Shown: positions 29,795 to 39,995, counted from the stretch's first letter. The stretch: DNA of 64,000 nucleotides from Nitrosomonas sp. (GCA_019745325.1 JAIETK010000008.1:62001-126000); one strand, 5' to 3'. The notes: generated by a model not told the origin, from the sequence alone. Translations and numbers: made by a program.

Positions 29795-31498
29795 TCAGGA
29801 AGAACGCCGCATTGCTCCGCTGGTGTCGGTTTGCCCATTGCCTTTACTGATCGGCGCAAGTATCGCCGGGGGTATTGGCAATTTTAGCAAGTGATAGAGA
29901 TTCATCAAATTTTTCCTGAATAATTGATCGAAGCTGGCGACCGAATGTGCCGGGTTGTAATCGCCGAACCACCAGAACCAATCGGAGCTTTCGCACGATG
30001 CCAATTGCCGGCTGGCTTGCATTTTTTTGTCTTCGGTCAGCCGGTCGCTTTGCATGACCAGATCATAACTATGCTTAGCCGCGCAGAGCATATCCCAAGC
30101 ATTATTTTTTTCCTGGTCGCCGACCCAGGTGGAAAATGTTCCATATACCCAGCTACCGGCTGACAATGCCGGTAAAGTTTGGATGTTGGCGGTGTTGCCG
30201 GGATCGGCAAGATAATCGCGGTAAGTAGTGGTGCGGATATAGGAATGATTGTCGAGCATGCCGTAGAGGTCTTCAAGAAAGTAGAAGCCGTTGTACGGGT
30301 AGGATTCCCAAGCATTCTCACCATCCAGTATGACACTGACCACCGGATTTTCATCAGCCGGCGTGTGATGGTAAATCCGTTCCAGAGATTGAATGAAGTT
30401 TTCCGCGGCATCGCGCCCGAACCATTTGGCATACTCAAAGCCGATCAAATCGGACAACTGGTCATCGCGGAAAAAGCAAGTCACGGATTCGGTCTCTCCG
30501 GCAATCCGGTAGGGCCGGTATAAATAGTGGTTGCGGTCAGGCAAGGGTATTTCCGGATGGGAAGCGCGCAGACTATTCGCCAATACGCCTTCGCCGCTGG
30601 CGCTCCATTGGCACTGATGTTCAGCCAGAATTTTCAATAATGCCGTCGAAATCGCACCTTCCGCCGGCCAGATACCGGTCGGTTTTTCATTGAAGCGCCG
30701 GGCGTGGCTGGTGATTGCCGACGACATGTGAAATGCCACGCGGCTGCGGCCGCCGGGATAGTATTGATGTTCCGGTAGCCCGGTATCCGGCTGGCTGTCG
30801 CGCGCCGAAGAAAAGTCGATCAGTAGCGGTGCCAGCGGGTGGTAATGCGGTGTGGTGGATAATTCGATTTGCCCGGTTTCCATGAGCTTGCGGTAACGCG
30901 GGATCAAACCGCTGATTAAATCGCCGATCAGCTTGAATAATTGCAACCGGTCTTCATAGCTGAATTCCTGGCTTTGCGCCATCAAGCGCATCATGAATTC
31001 ATTATTGCGCCGCACGCTCTCGCCCATCCACGCAAGGTGATACCAGACCAGCAGATCCCCTAGATATTGTCCGGAAAAGTAGGTCAATTCACGATCACCG
31101 CGTTTGCTGAAAACTTCGTAAAGCTCGTGCAAGCGCTTATACGCAGGATAAGGATTCAGCATGGTTTCGTGATTGCTGAGAAAACAGCTATCGAACACGT
31201 AGAGACGATCTTGCAGGGTGACTTGATTGAGATCGGGCATGGCCAGCAGACGTAACAGCGGGCAACGTATTTCACCGGTGCGGAATTGTTCATCGAAATC
31301 CTCGAGCTGATCCAGCAGCACGGGTACAAAATTAACTACAGCCTTGGTTTGAGGGTGCATCTCCAGATGATAAGCCATGTCGGTATAATCTTTAATGGCG
31401 TGCAGGTATACCCACGGCAATACAAATTCATTGGTGACATAATCCCGGTAATCCGGCTGATGCATATGCCATAACAGGATGAGATTCAATTTTTTCAT
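29795..31498 (-). CDS. GH57-family alpha-glucan-active glycoside hydrolase
   Basis: 567 residues. It begins KKLNLILLWHMHQPDYRDY (GH57 motif 1), with later motifs TGIWPAEGAISTALLKILAEHQCQW and SVILDGENAWESYPYNGFYFLEDLYGML. The latter two carry the conserved Glu and Asp regions of GH57 amylase/branching-type enzymes. No signal peptide. It is separate in sequence from the other GH57 gene 133 bases downstream, so this is not a simple duplication. Cytosolic amylase, amylopullulanase or branching activity are all possible. Confidence 0.87.
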   Translation of the reverse strand: MKKLNLILLWHMHQPDYRDYVTNEFVLPWVYLHAIKDYTDMAYHLEMHPQTKAVVNFVPVLLDQLEDFDEQFRTGEIRCPLLRLLAMPDLNQVTLQDRLYVFDSCFLSNHETMLNPYPAYKRLHELYEVFSKRGDRELTYFSGQYLGDLLVWYHLAWMGESVRRNNEFMMRLMAQSQEFSYEDRLQLFKLIGDLISGLIPRYRKLMETGQIELSTTPHYHPLAPLLIDFSSARDSQPDTGLPEHQYYPGGRSRVAFHMSSAITSHARRFNEKPTGIWPAEGAISTALLKILAEHQCQWSASGEGVLANSLRASHPEIPLPDRNHYLYRPYRIAGETESVTCFFRDDQLSDLIGFEYAKWFGRDAAENFIQSLERIYHHTPADENPVVSVILDGENAWESYPYNGFYFLEDLYGMLDNHSYIRTTTYRDYLADPGNTANIQTLPALSAGSWVYGTFSTWVGDQEKNNAWDMLCAAKHSYDLVMQSDRLTEDKKMQASRQLASCESSDWFWWFGDYNPAHSVASFDQLFRKNLMNLYHLLKLPIPPAILAPISKGNGQTDTSGAMRRSS

Positions 31499-31629
31499 GA
31501 CGAAGTGGCGCTGTCCCTTGGAAATTATTATTATTATCGGAATGTATCGCGTGACTGCTGAGGCGGATTCTGCTGCTGACGATCGCCAATAATCCCGCTT
31601 GCTGAATCGACGTATTTATTCATAGATGC

Positions 31630-32943
31630 TTAGACTTTATGGATTTGCTGCCCCAACATCTCCGGCGTGATTAATGTAATGCCTCTCGCAGTCACGTGGA
31701 ATTGCTTGCGATCCGCTTCCGGATCAAAGCCGGCGGTCAGACCTTCCGGGATTTTACATTTTTTCTCAACCACTACCCGCCGCAATTGCGCATGCCTGCC
31801 AATGACGACATCGGGAAGAATGACCGAGTCTTCGATGCTGCTGAAACTGTTGACCTTGACATTGGAGAACAATAGCGAGCGGCGCACGGTCGCGCCGCTG
31901 ATGATGCAGCCGCCCGATACCGATGAGTCCAATGCCTGGCCGCGGCGGTTATCGTCGTCGAACACGAATTTGGCCGGCGGTAATTGTTCTTGATGCGTCC
32001 AGATCGGCCAATCGGCATCGTATAGATTGAGTTGCGGGGTGACGCCGACCAGATCGATGTTGGCTTCCCAGTAAGCATCAATGGTACCGACATCGCGCCA
32101 ATAGGGAATCCCCGAAGCCATATTGACGCAACTGCTCTGAAACCGGTGCGCAAACACGCGATAGCGGGGTACCAGGTAAGGGATGATATCTTTGCCGAAA
32201 TCATGTGAAGAATCCTGGGTTTGATGATCGCGGATTAATTGTTCGTAAAGAAATCTGGCGTTAAACACATAAATGCCCATGCTGGCCAGCGCTTTGTCCG
32301 GTTGACCGGGAATGGCTGCGGGGTTGGCCGGTTTTTCGGCGAAAGTGGTGACTTGCCAGGCATCGTTGACACCCATGACGCCGAAAGCCTTCGCATCCTC
32401 CAGCGGAACTTCGAGACAGGCAACAGTCATATCCGCCTGTTTTTCAATATGCTCCGCCAGCAGTTTGCTGTAATCCATTTTGTAAATGTGATCGCCGCCG
32501 AGAATCAGCACGTACTTCGCATCGTGACGCTGCATGATGTCGACGTTCTGAAAAACCGCATCGGCGGTGCCTTGGTACCAGGTTTCATCAGCGGTGCGCT
32601 GTTGCGCGGGCAGCAGCTCGACGAACTCCTTGAAACGTCCATCGAGGAAGCTCCAGCCGTGCTGGATATGACGAATCAGACTCTGGGCCTTATACTGCGT
32701 CACGACGCCGATGCGCCGCACGCCGGAATTGACGCAATTCGACAGCGGAAAATCGATGATGCGGAATTTGCCGCCAAACGGCACTGCCGGCTTGGCGCGC
32801 CAGCCGGTCAGTTGATGCAAGCGGCTGCCGCGGCCGCCGGCCAATATCAATGCCAAGGTATCATGTCTGACATGATTATAAGAGGAGCTGATTTTGTACT
32901 CGGCTTGAGACTCATCGGCGGGTGATCTTTGCTGACTATCCAT
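31630..32943 (-). CDS. glgC: Glucose-1-phosphate adenylyltransferase GlgC
   Basis: Makes ADP-glucose, the committed step of glycogen synthesis; 437 residues. The nucleotidyltransferase signature [47 protein letters not shown] is complete. Also visible: [27 protein letters not shown], and left-handed beta-helix repeats at the C-terminus ([50 protein letters not shown]). A 26-residue hydrophilic leader precedes the catalytic domain. Divergent from glgB. Confidence 0.96.
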   Translation of the reverse strand: MDSQQRSPADESQAEYKISSSYNHVRHDTLALILAGGRGSRLHQLTGWRAKPAVPFGGKFRIIDFPLSNCVNSGVRRIGVVTQYKAQSLIRHIQHGWSFLDGRFKEFVELLPAQQRTADETWYQGTADAVFQNVDIMQRHDAKYVLILGGDHIYKMDYSKLLAEHIEKQADMTVACLEVPLEDAKAFGVMGVNDAWQVTTFAEKPANPAAIPGQPDKALASMGIYVFNARFLYEQLIRDHQTQDSSHDFGKDIIPYLVPRYRVFAHRFQSSCVNMASGIPYWRDVGTIDAYWEANIDLVGVTPQLNLYDADWPIWTHQEQLPPAKFVFDDDNRRGQALDSSVSGGCIISGATVRRSLLFSNVKVNSFSSIEDSVILPDVVIGRHAQLRRVVVEKKCKIPEGLTAGFDPEADRKQFHVTARGITLITPEMLGQQIHKV

Positions 32944-33082
32944 AGCAATAATTTCCGTTCGGATTGACAGTAATATGGTATCGCATTTAGTGCTTCCTCA
33001 GCTATTTGTTTCATTTTAATTATCTATTGTCCCGGAACAGACAGGCTATAATTCATCACATTTTTTACAGGCTCATGACGTC

Positions 33083-35272
33083 GTGAAAGCTCAACCCAAA
33101 ACTCATCCGTTACAAACCGCTTTGCTGCATGCGCGGCTTCATGATCCTTTCAGTTATTTAGGATGGCATCGCCAGCATGGGCAAACGGTGGTGCGCGTAT
33201 TCCGTCCCAATGATGCCAATGTCTGGATCAAGACCGCAATCGGATTCGAGCCGATGCAACGCATACATTCCGAAGGAATTTTCGAATGGTCGGGTGAGTC
33301 GATGCCAGCGATGCCGTATCGACTGCGTGCGGAACAAAAGGGAAATACCGCCATTGTCTATGAAGCCTACGATTCGTATGCGTTTGCGCCGCAAATTTCC
33401 GATCATGACCTGTATTTATTCAATGAAGGCAAACTGTGGCAAGCATACCGCACGCTCGGCGCGCATCAGGTCAGCAACGCCGGCGTTACCGGGATGCGTT
33501 TTGCGGTGTGGGCGCCAAATGCCGAACGGGTCAGCGTGATCGGCGATTTTAACCGCTGGGACGGCCGGATTCATCCGATGAAAGTGCATCACGCCAGCGG
33601 CGTTTGGGAGCTGTTCATTCCGGAATTGCCGCCGGAATCGCTATACAAATTTGAAATCCGCAACCGTAATTCCGGCGAAATTCTGATCAAAACCGATCCT
33701 TACGCCCGCCGCTGCGAATTGCGTCCGCAAACGGCGGCGCTGACATCCGCCGGAAATACTTATGCCTGGGAAGATGCGGCGTGGCTGAATCACCGCAATA
33801 ATTGGGATTGGTTGCATGCGCCGCTGAATATACTCGAATTGCATGCCGGGTCGTGGAAGCGCCATCCGGACGGGCGTTTTTATACGTATCGCGAACTGGC
33901 TGAACACTTGTTGCCGTATGTTCAGGAAATGGGCTATACCCATGTCGAACTGCTGCCGGTATCCGAACATCCGCTCGACGAATCGTGGGGTTATCAAACC
34001 ACCGGGTACTTTGCCGTCACCAGCCGCTACGGCACGCCGGATGATTTCAAGTTTTTTGTCGATGCCTGCCATCAAGCCGGGATCGGTGTGATTCTGGATT
34101 GGGTGCCCGCGCATTTTCCGCAAGACAGTTTCGCGCTGGCGCGGTTCGACGGCACCGCGTTGTACGAACACGAAGACCCGCGGCTGGGATTTCATCAGGA
34201 TTGGGGCACGTACATTTTTAATTTCGGACGCAACGAAGTGAAATCATTTCTGTTGTCGAGCGCGCATTTCTGGCTGTCCGAATTTCATCTCGACGGCTTG
34301 CGTGTCGATGCCGTTGCGTCGATGCTGTATCTCGATTATTCGCGTAAAGAAGGCGAATGGCTGCCGAATCAATACGGCGGGCGGGAGAATCTGGCCGCGA
34401 TCGACTTTCTGCGCGAACTCAATGTGATGATACATGCGGAATTTCCCGGTGCATTGACCCTGGCAGAAGAATCGACTGCCTGGCCGGGTGTGTCGCGGCC
34501 AACTTATACCGGCGGGCTGGGTTTTTCGATGAAATGGAACATGGGTTGGATGCACGACACCCTGTCGTACCTGCAGCAAGACCCGATTTTCCGCCGCTAT
34601 CATCACGACCAACTGACGTTCAGCCAGTTGTACGCTTATTCCGAAAACTTCGTGCTGCCGTTCTCGCACGACGAAGTGGTGCACGGCAAAGGCTCGCTGC
34701 TCAACAAAATGCCGGGCGACGATTGGCAGAAGTTCGCCAACCTGCGCTTGCTGCTGACGTATCAAATGACTTCGCCGGGGAAGAAACTCAATTTCATGGG
34801 CAACGAATTCGCGCAACAGCGTGAATGGCGCGTCAACGGCGAACTCGACTGGGGGTTGCTGCAACAGCCGCCGCACGCCGGGGTGCAAGCGCTGCTGCGC
34901 GATTTGAACCATTGCTATAAGAATATCCCGGCGCTGCACCAACTCGACTTCGCCACCGAAGGTTTTCACTGGATCGACTGCCAGGACGCCGATCAATCGG
35001 TCATCAGCTACATCCGCCGCGCGCGGGACGGCTCCTTTGTAGCGGTTGCGCTCAACTTCACCCCAGTGCCGCGCATCGGCTACCGCATCGGAGTACCCGC
35101 CGGCGGCATTTACCGCGAAATCTTCAACAGCGATTCGGCCTACTACGGCGGCAGCAACATGGGCAACCTCGGCAACATCGCCAGCGTGCAAATGCCCTGG
35201 ATGGGATTCGCCGATTCGATCGCGATCACGTTGCCGCCGCTGGCTGGGGTGGTGTTTTCGCTGAATAAATGA
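33083..35272 (+). CDS. glgB: 1,4-alpha-glucan branching enzyme GlgB
   Basis: GH13 branching enzyme of 729 residues. An N-terminal CBM48 pair ([27 protein letters not shown]) precedes the barrel. Nucleophile Asp409 in [11 protein letters not shown]; acid/base Glu462 in [16 protein letters not shown]; third Asp in [14 protein letters not shown]. The start is GTG; the ATG 9 bases upstream is in frame but reads into a TGA at once. A -10 hexamer TATAAT lies at 33047-33052. Divergent from glgC, so the whole glycogen cluster is expressed outward from the 32.9-33.1 kb gap. Confidence 0.96.
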   Translation: MKAQPKTHPLQTALLHARLHDPFSYLGWHRQHGQTVVRVFRPNDANVWIKTAIGFEPMQRIHSEGIFEWSGESMPAMPYRLRAEQKGNTAIVYEAYDSYAFAPQISDHDLYLFNEGKLWQAYRTLGAHQVSNAGVTGMRFAVWAPNAERVSVIGDFNRWDGRIHPMKVHHASGVWELFIPELPPESLYKFEIRNRNSGEILIKTDPYARRCELRPQTAALTSAGNTYAWEDAAWLNHRNNWDWLHAPLNILELHAGSWKRHPDGRFYTYRELAEHLLPYVQEMGYTHVELLPVSEHPLDESWGYQTTGYFAVTSRYGTPDDFKFFVDACHQAGIGVILDWVPAHFPQDSFALARFDGTALYEHEDPRLGFHQDWGTYIFNFGRNEVKSFLLSSAHFWLSEFHLDGLRVDAVASMLYLDYSRKEGEWLPNQYGGRENLAAIDFLRELNVMIHAEFPGALTLAEESTAWPGVSRPTYTGGLGFSMKWNMGWMHDTLSYLQQDPIFRRYHHDQLTFSQLYAYSENFVLPFSHDEVVHGKGSLLNKMPGDDWQKFANLRLLLTYQMTSPGKKLNFMGNEFAQQREWRVNGELDWGLLQQPPHAGVQALLRDLNHCYKNIPALHQLDFATEGFHWIDCQDADQSVISYIRRARDGSFVAVALNFTPVPRIGYRIGVPAGGIYREIFNSDSAYYGGSNMGNLGNIASVQMPWMGFADSIAITLPPLAGVVFSLNK

Positions 35273-35347
35273 GCAATTTTGTGAAGATATTTTACTTTTT
35301 TAGCTATGTGGCTAATTTTAGTTGTGCGCTAATGAGGCTTGAATAGA

Positions 35348-36297
35348 ATGGACGAAGAATATATCGGATACCTCAAGTATGAAGGGAAGCTTGTCGAGAA
35401 CGGTCTACTCGATGCGCGAAAAGCGGCCCAAGCCCTCCTAGGCTTCGATGAGGCGATACGTTTCTTTGTAGGCCAGCAGTCTCCATTACTCCGTGATCTA
35501 GATTTCGAGATTCCAGTTCGGTTACGCAAGGGTTCATGGGAAGCTCTCATTCCCATAACCCTCATCGACTGGATAGTGACAGCTGTCGGTGCTGGTGCGA
35601 CAACCTATGTTGTGACAGCTGCAAAGAAAATGGCTGAGAAAGATTTCGAAAAGAAAGGCTTAAAAGATCTCTTCGTTCATGCAGTCGAGGCTGTCCAATG
35701 GACTATTCGTATTGGTAAGCATCTGGGCGAACTGACAAAAAAGAAATTTGAGAAAGTGCAATTCCGGAACGAGAATACAGAAATTGGAATTCCCAATCAT
35801 GACGGAAAATATCTTTTCATTCCGAAGAAGTTTTTTGAGTTCTATGTCTCTGCTAGTCCAAGGCTTCTCAAAAAGATGGCGGAATTGATCGAAAAAGAAC
35901 GTAGGTTAGTAATTGGGGTGTATAAGAATGGTGATTGGGTGCGTGAATCTGTCGCTTACCAACAACGAAGAATTTTCACTCACAGGATGTCGAAGAAGAA
36001 GAAATTCTTTTTCCTGAGTTGATGCATGGACAGGAGATCACCTTAGAAGGACACATCACACGAGGGAACGAAAATACTAACAGTCTTGGGTTTATGTATA
36101 AAAGTCATATTTTGGCCTGTTATCCTGAGACTGGAAGCGTCGTTAATTACAAGAATGCGCTCTTTGTCAATTGCCGAATACATGGTTCAATCAGCAGACT
36201 GGACAAGTTTGGTGGATATAATGAAAGCAAGCCGAAAATAATATTTTCTCGAATTGAGCTGCTCGATACTAATACCGGTAACTTGCCACTTTTCTAA
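35348..36297 (+). pseudogene. Uncharacterised gene broken by two frameshifts
   Basis: The first frame (35348 to about 35942) encodes MDEEYIGYLKYEGKLVENGLLDARKAAQALLGFDEAIRFFV and on through a short hydrophobic stretch (LIDWIVTAVGAGATTYVVTAA) and a Lys-rich region. It then runs out of frame into a Lys/Phe tail. Protein-like sequence continues in the +1 frame for about 14 residues (VNLSLTNNEEFS) and then +1 again from about 35981 (SQDVEEEEILFPELMHGQEITLEG...) to 36297. Two single-base insertions about 40 bases apart would explain this. Joined, it gives a product of roughly 315 residues. Function not recognised. More A+T-rich than the flanking glg genes, suggesting transfer. A sequencing error is the alternative. 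Confidence 0.65.
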
Positions 36298-36327
36298 TTT
36301 TAGTTATGTATCACTAAGGTTCATTCC

Positions 36328-36516
36328 ATGAAGTACATTGGGAAGTACGGAGAGTTTCGTGTACTTGACTGTTTACTTGAACTGAATATTGAAACCTACC
36401 AAACTAAGAAGAATGAGTTTTGTAGAGTGGATAAGCAAAGCGCCATCCACCGTATTCTTCAGTTTTTACGGACAATTTTGGTGGGTGACGTTGCACTTAT
36501 CCACCCTCCATTCTAA
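36328..36516 (+). pseudogene. Truncated ORF fragment running into a palindromic repeat
   Basis: The first 31 codons (MKYIGKYGEFRVLDCLLELN, then IETYQTKKNEF) read like the start of a real protein: the GKYGEFRVL..LLE pattern recalls the N-terminus of small PD-(D/E)XK nuclease-like proteins, but this is only a resemblance. From about 36423 the frame is made of the repeat element and is surely not original coding sequence. No good ribosome site. I read it as a remnant cut off by the element. Confidence 0.4.
36423..36508. repeat. Palindromic short element with GGTGGATAAG-type arms
   Basis: Left arm AGAGTGGATAAGCAAAGCG then CCATCCACC. The right arm, read on the other strand, is AGGGTGGATAAGTGCAACG then TCACCCACC; the arms match at about three quarters of positions, with about 30 bases between. 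It could fold into a long hairpin. Single copy in this window. It ends just before the stop codon of the ROK kinase gene on the minus strand and may act as its terminator. Confidence 0.55.
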
Positions 36517-37406
36517 ATCTCATCACACCGCCACAACTGCGCAGCGCCGCGAACGCCGGAGCTGTCGCCGTGGATGTTTTTCAAAATGGGGGTGGTGAGT
36601 TGATCGTTAAACACGTAACGAGCTATGTTGTCGCAGCCCTCGCTATAGAGCCGGTCGATATTCGATAATCCGCCGCCGAGCACGATGGCGTCGGGATCGA
36701 GGATGTTGATGACGGTCGCCAGGGCGCGGCCGAAACGGTCGAAGAAACGTTGCATCGTGGCCTCCGCCAAAGCATCGCCTTGCGCTGCCAGTGCGACAAT
36801 GTCATTGGCTTGCAAGGTGCGATTGCCGCCGTGGCGGTGATAATCGGCAGCCAGGCCGGGGCCGGAGATCAGGGTTTCGACGCAGCCCTTCTGCCCGCAG
36901 TAGCAATCCGGCCCGTTCCATTCCAGGATGTTGTGACCCCATTCTCCGCCGATGTGTTGGCGGCCTTGATGCAATTGCCCGTTGAACACGATGCCGCCGC
37001 CGACGCCGGTGCCCATGATCACGCCGAATACCACGCTATAACCTTTACCCGCGCCGTCGAACGCTTCGCTCAATGCAAAGCAATTGGCGTCGTTGGCGAT
37101 GCGCAGCGGCCGGTTCAGCAGCCCTTGCAAGTCTTCGAACAACGGTTGTCCATTCAGACAGACGGTATTGGAATTTTTCATCCTGCCGGTGACTGCCGAA
37201 ATCGCGCCCGGTGTGCCGATGCCGACTGGGCATCGCTTCCCGGCTGCGGTTTCGAGCGACTCCACCAGCCGAGCGACGGTGTTCAGAATCGCTTGATAGC
37301 CTTCGGATTGTGGCGTATCGACGCGTTTTCGCAGCAATTCGATACCGTCAGAATCGATCACGATGCCTTCAGTTTTTGTGCCGCCTAAATCAATACCGAT
37401 ACGCAT
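36513..37406 (-). CDS. ROK-family sugar kinase (fructokinase/GlcNAc kinase-like)
   Basis: 297 residues. ATP phosphate site MRIGIDLGGTKTEG; sugar-binding and catalytic part NDANCFALSEAFDGAGKG and GTGVGGGIVFNGQLHQG; ROK zinc motif CYCGQKGCVETLISGPGL, preceded by the conserved His in GEWGHNIL. It resembles Mak/NagK-type kinases that phosphorylate fructose, glucose or N-acetylglucosamine; the position beside the glycogen cluster favours a hexose. It shares no strand with glgB, from which the accessory patch separates it. Confidence 0.9.
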   Translation of the reverse strand: MRIGIDLGGTKTEGIVIDSDGIELLRKRVDTPQSEGYQAILNTVARLVESLETAAGKRCPVGIGTPGAISAVTGRMKNSNTVCLNGQPLFEDLQGLLNRPLRIANDANCFALSEAFDGAGKGYSVVFGVIMGTGVGGGIVFNGQLHQGRQHIGGEWGHNILEWNGPDCYCGQKGCVETLISGPGLAADYHRHGGNRTLQANDIVALAAQGDALAEATMQRFFDRFGRALATVINILDPDAIVLGGGLSNIDRLYSEGCDNIARYVFNDQLTTPILKNIHGDSSGVRGAAQLWRCDEI

Positions 37407-37485
37407 TGCAAAACTTTAATCAGAGTGAAGAAGGAATATTTTGCGGGAACGCGAGTGCTTTTGCAAAGCGGACGGGGGATTGGGA

Positions 37486-38874
37486 TCAGAATCGCCAGTC
37501 CAATTGTAAGCCGATGATGTCGGCTTGCTCGGTATAGGTGCCGTTGAGCGTTTCCCTTGTGGTTCCGCGGCGGTTAATCGAAGGGTCGACGAAAAAAAGA
37601 TGCGCATAGGCAGCATGGATATGAATATTTTTCCGGAATGCGTATGTCGTACCGGCAGTCAGCCAGAAACGATCGCTATCCGGCAGGCGCGCCGAGCGGT
37701 TTTGCGGATTCGGGATCGGTGTTTCGTCGTAGGCGAAACCGGTTCGGAAAACCCATTTGCCGTTTTCAGTGGCGTAATTCACGCCACCGGCGTAACGCCA
37801 GGTATCCCGCCAATTCATCGGTTGCACGTCGGGGTCTTGACCCGATTCGAAACTGGTTCTGAGCTCGCGGATCAGGCTCCAGTTCGTCCACAAGGCATCC
37901 GCCGAAAACGTCCAGCGGGGATTCAGATGATATGAAAAACCAAACAACACGCTATCGGGCAAGGTAACCGGCGATTGCGCATCGCTGTCAATGAACGAGC
38001 CTGTCCGAGTAAGAATGCCTGCATTACCGGGAATGGTGTAATTCGCATGTCCGTCGAGGTGATGCGTCACTCTGGAGCGGTAGCTGGCGCCAAGGTGAAT
38101 CTTGGGATTCAAAGTGTAAAAAGCGCCAACGTTATAACCGAAACCGACACTGTCGCTTTTGAGCGAAACATGCCCATCCGCTTGTTGCGGCAGCAAACCT
38201 TGGGGGGCGCAGACCGGAGGGCCCAGTCTTCTCACGCAGGCTGTGCCGAGATCGATGGCATTGGTGAATTTGGATCTGAGATATTGGATGTTGAATCCAG
38301 CACCCAATGAGAGTTTTTCGGTAGCCTTGAAAGAGAGCGACGGATTGAAGTTGAATGCGGTGACTTCAGAATCGATGGCCTGGTAACGGCCTTTCCAGTC
38401 GGAGTGGTAACTGTTGAGTGCCGCAAACGGCACATTGATGCCCATGCCGAACGCGATTCGATTCGTGAGCGGATGAACATAATAAAAGTTCGGAATAAAC
38501 GAGGGGCTGACAAAATTACCGCCGTCGCCGCCACGTAACGGCGCACCAGACGCAGTCGTGGACGATTGGTTGTGAAATTCCGCGAACGGTACGAAGATGT
38601 AACCGGAGGAAGTAGCCAGCCTGCCTTGAACATGACTCATCGCCGCCGGGTTAAAAAACACCATGCTGCCGTCACTGATGTTGGTGGGCGCGCCGGAGAA
38701 TGCTTGCCCTAATTCCTTAACGCTTTGCTCCATGATCGCAATGCCGGCGCTCATTGTTGCGGCAGGATATTGCAACAAAAAAAAGCCTAGTAGGAGAACG
38801 GCCTGGCGATAGCATGCGATAGCAATTCCTTCGATGCGGGAACGCTCAAGTCTTTTTTTGCAGTTAAAAATCAA
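37486..38874 (-). CDS. FadL/OmpP1/TodX-family outer-membrane protein
   Basis: 462 residues. The N-terminal hatch-like segment SAGIAIMEQSVKELGQAFSGAPTNISDGSMVFFNPAAMS is the FadL family signature. The rest is alternating aromatic beta strands ending in an aromatic C-terminus (IIGLQLDWRF), as needed for BAM assembly. It probably takes up hydrophobic compounds. The start is uncertain: the frame begins at TTG 38874, which gives a signal peptide with a long basic n-region (then QAVLLLGFFLLQYPAATMSA); the next ATG lies inside the mature protein. Divergent from the response regulator gene. Confidence 0.88.
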   Translation of the reverse strand: MIFNCKKRLERSRIEGIAIACYRQAVLLLGFFLLQYPAATMSAGIAIMEQSVKELGQAFSGAPTNISDGSMVFFNPAAMSHVQGRLATSSGYIFVPFAEFHNQSSTTASGAPLRGGDGGNFVSPSFIPNFYYVHPLTNRIAFGMGINVPFAALNSYHSDWKGRYQAIDSEVTAFNFNPSLSFKATEKLSLGAGFNIQYLRSKFTNAIDLGTACVRRLGPPVCAPQGLLPQQADGHVSLKSDSVGFGYNVGAFYTLNPKIHLGASYRSRVTHHLDGHANYTIPGNAGILTRTGSFIDSDAQSPVTLPDSVLFGFSYHLNPRWTFSADALWTNWSLIRELRTSFESGQDPDVQPMNWRDTWRYAGGVNYATENGKWVFRTGFAYDETPIPNPQNRSARLPDSDRFWLTAGTTYAFRKNIHIHAAYAHLFFVDPSINRRGTTRETLNGTYTEQADIIGLQLDWRF

Positions 38875-39254
38875 AAATATGGATAATATTTTTGTTCTCC
38901 CTGAGTAAGCATGCGCATTACAAAAATGGTTTTAATATCGGGTATCTGGCATGATTTTATATATGTTGTTAATTTTAATATAATTTGGTATCACTTGAGG
39001 CGCTGTGTGGCATAGTAAGCCGGAATGTTGTTTTTTCCAACTACTACAGTTGTAGTACTACGTGTGTTGCCTATCCATGAGAGGATGCTCTGCTTATGAT
39101 TGCCTGGCAACTCTTTAATAAGTTAATAAAACATTGGCACACGGTTTTTTTATAAATGTCTACTCTGGAAATCGCGATTGATCGGCTGGAAACAGGTTAC
39201 GACAGTCATCACTCATTTTCGGGAAACAGGGTGTTATTTCCTGAAGGAGAAATA
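38875..39254. other. Regulatory intergenic region upstream of the response regulator
   Basis: 380 bases. The shared promoter array (39042-39100) lies here, giving a predicted leader of roughly 150 bases before the regulator start. An in-frame ATG at 39156 within the leader has no ribosome site. No other gene is visible. Confidence 0.5.
39042..39100 (+). promoter_or_regulatory. Shared promoter array, copy 1 (response regulator gene)
   Basis: TACTACAGTTGTAGTACTAC (39042-39061), 4 bases, GTTGCCTATC (39066-39075), and -10 hexamer TATGAT at 39095-39100. It contains the inverted repeat ACTACA-GT-TGTAGT and the perfect palindrome GTAGTACTAC. Distance from array start to -10 is 53 bases, identical in copies 2 and 3. 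There is no good -35 hexamer at the normal spacing, as expected for an activator-dependent promoter. Upstream of the response regulator, suggesting autoregulation. Confidence 0.75.
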
Positions 39255-39995
39255 ATGCGAATATTACTTATTGATGACCACAGCATGATTCGCGCCGGTA
39301 TTAAGCATCTGATCATGAAGATGCAAAAGAAAACGGAAATTTTCGAAGCGGAGAATGCGAAACAAGGTCTGCAAATTGCCCTGCAGCAGGGGCTGGATTT
39401 GATTTTTCTGGATTTGAAGTTACCACCAGAAACAGGTTCGGTCAGCAATGGCGAGGTCGGATTGAATTTGCTTAAATCCCTGTGTGATATGGAAAAATCA
39501 GCACCGGTTATTGTCATGACCGGCGAATTTTTGAGCAGGGGGGCGGTGGAGCGAATCATGCGAGCCGGTGCTGTGTCGTTTGTTCCTAAGACCTCTTCTT
39601 CGGAAATGATGTTGGAGGCTATTCAGCGTGCGCTGAATGGTGGCGTGTGGCTTCCCCCCGAAGGGCCGATTGAGGTAATCGATACTGCTACGCCGAATAT
39701 TGACGCATTATTGCAGGAGTCGCCCCAACCGATTACCGCATCCGATCTTGGGATTACGGAACGGGAATTCGATGTTTTGAGATTGGCGATGCAGGGAAAC
39801 GCCCCGTGGAAAGTGGCGCGAATTCTCGATATCAATCCTGCCAACACTCGACGTTATTTATCCAAACTCTATAGCCGTTTCGGGGTGATCGATTTGTACG
39901 GCTTGCAGTGTCATTTTGCTAAAACTGGACAGTTACTGGGAATTATCTCTTCATTACCTCGCGAACAGAATGATAATGCTCCCGGCGAGTGCTAA
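39255..39995 (+). CDS. NarL/LuxR-type response regulator
   Basis: 246 residues. Receiver domain (1-125): MRILLIDDHSMIRAGIKHL with the Asp7-Asp8 acidic pair, phosphoacceptor Asp53 in IFLDLKLP, Thr in IVMTGEF and Lys in SFVPKTSS. C-terminal LuxR helix-turn-helix (about 165-230): LGITEREFDVLRLAMQGNAPWKVARILDINPANTRRYLSKLYSRFGV; it is somewhat divergent (APWKVARIL for S.K.IA..L; NTRRYLSKLY for TVK.H...IY). ATG 39255 has GGAG five bases ahead; the in-frame ATG at 39156 does not. The matching kinase is encoded at 40868-42790 on the other strand. Confidence 0.9.
   Translation: MRILLIDDHSMIRAGIKHLIMKMQKKTEIFEAENAKQGLQIALQQGLDLIFLDLKLPPETGSVSNGEVGLNLLKSLCDMEKSAPVIVMTGEFLSRGAVERIMRAGAVSFVPKTSSSEMMLEAIQRALNGGVWLPPEGPIEVIDTATPNIDALLQESPQPITASDLGITEREFDVLRLAMQGNAPWKVARILDINPANTRRYLSKLYSRFGVIDLYGLQCHFAKTGQLLGIISSLPREQNDNAPGEC

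Noticed and set aside
29795..31498. The two GH57 genes as one duplicated gene
   Set aside because: Their motifs, lengths and C-terminal domains differ clearly, so they are distinct subfamilies rather than a tandem duplication.
36019..36297. A separate 92-residue gene
   Set aside because: The same frame gives good protein sequence upstream of its first Met (SQDVEEEEILFPEL), so it is better explained as the 3' part of a frameshifted gene beginning at 35348.
39156..39254. N-terminal extension of the response regulator from ATG 39156
   Set aside because: There is no ribosome site, and the receiver domain begins exactly at MRILLIDDH, whose ATG at 39255 has a GGAG site five bases ahead.
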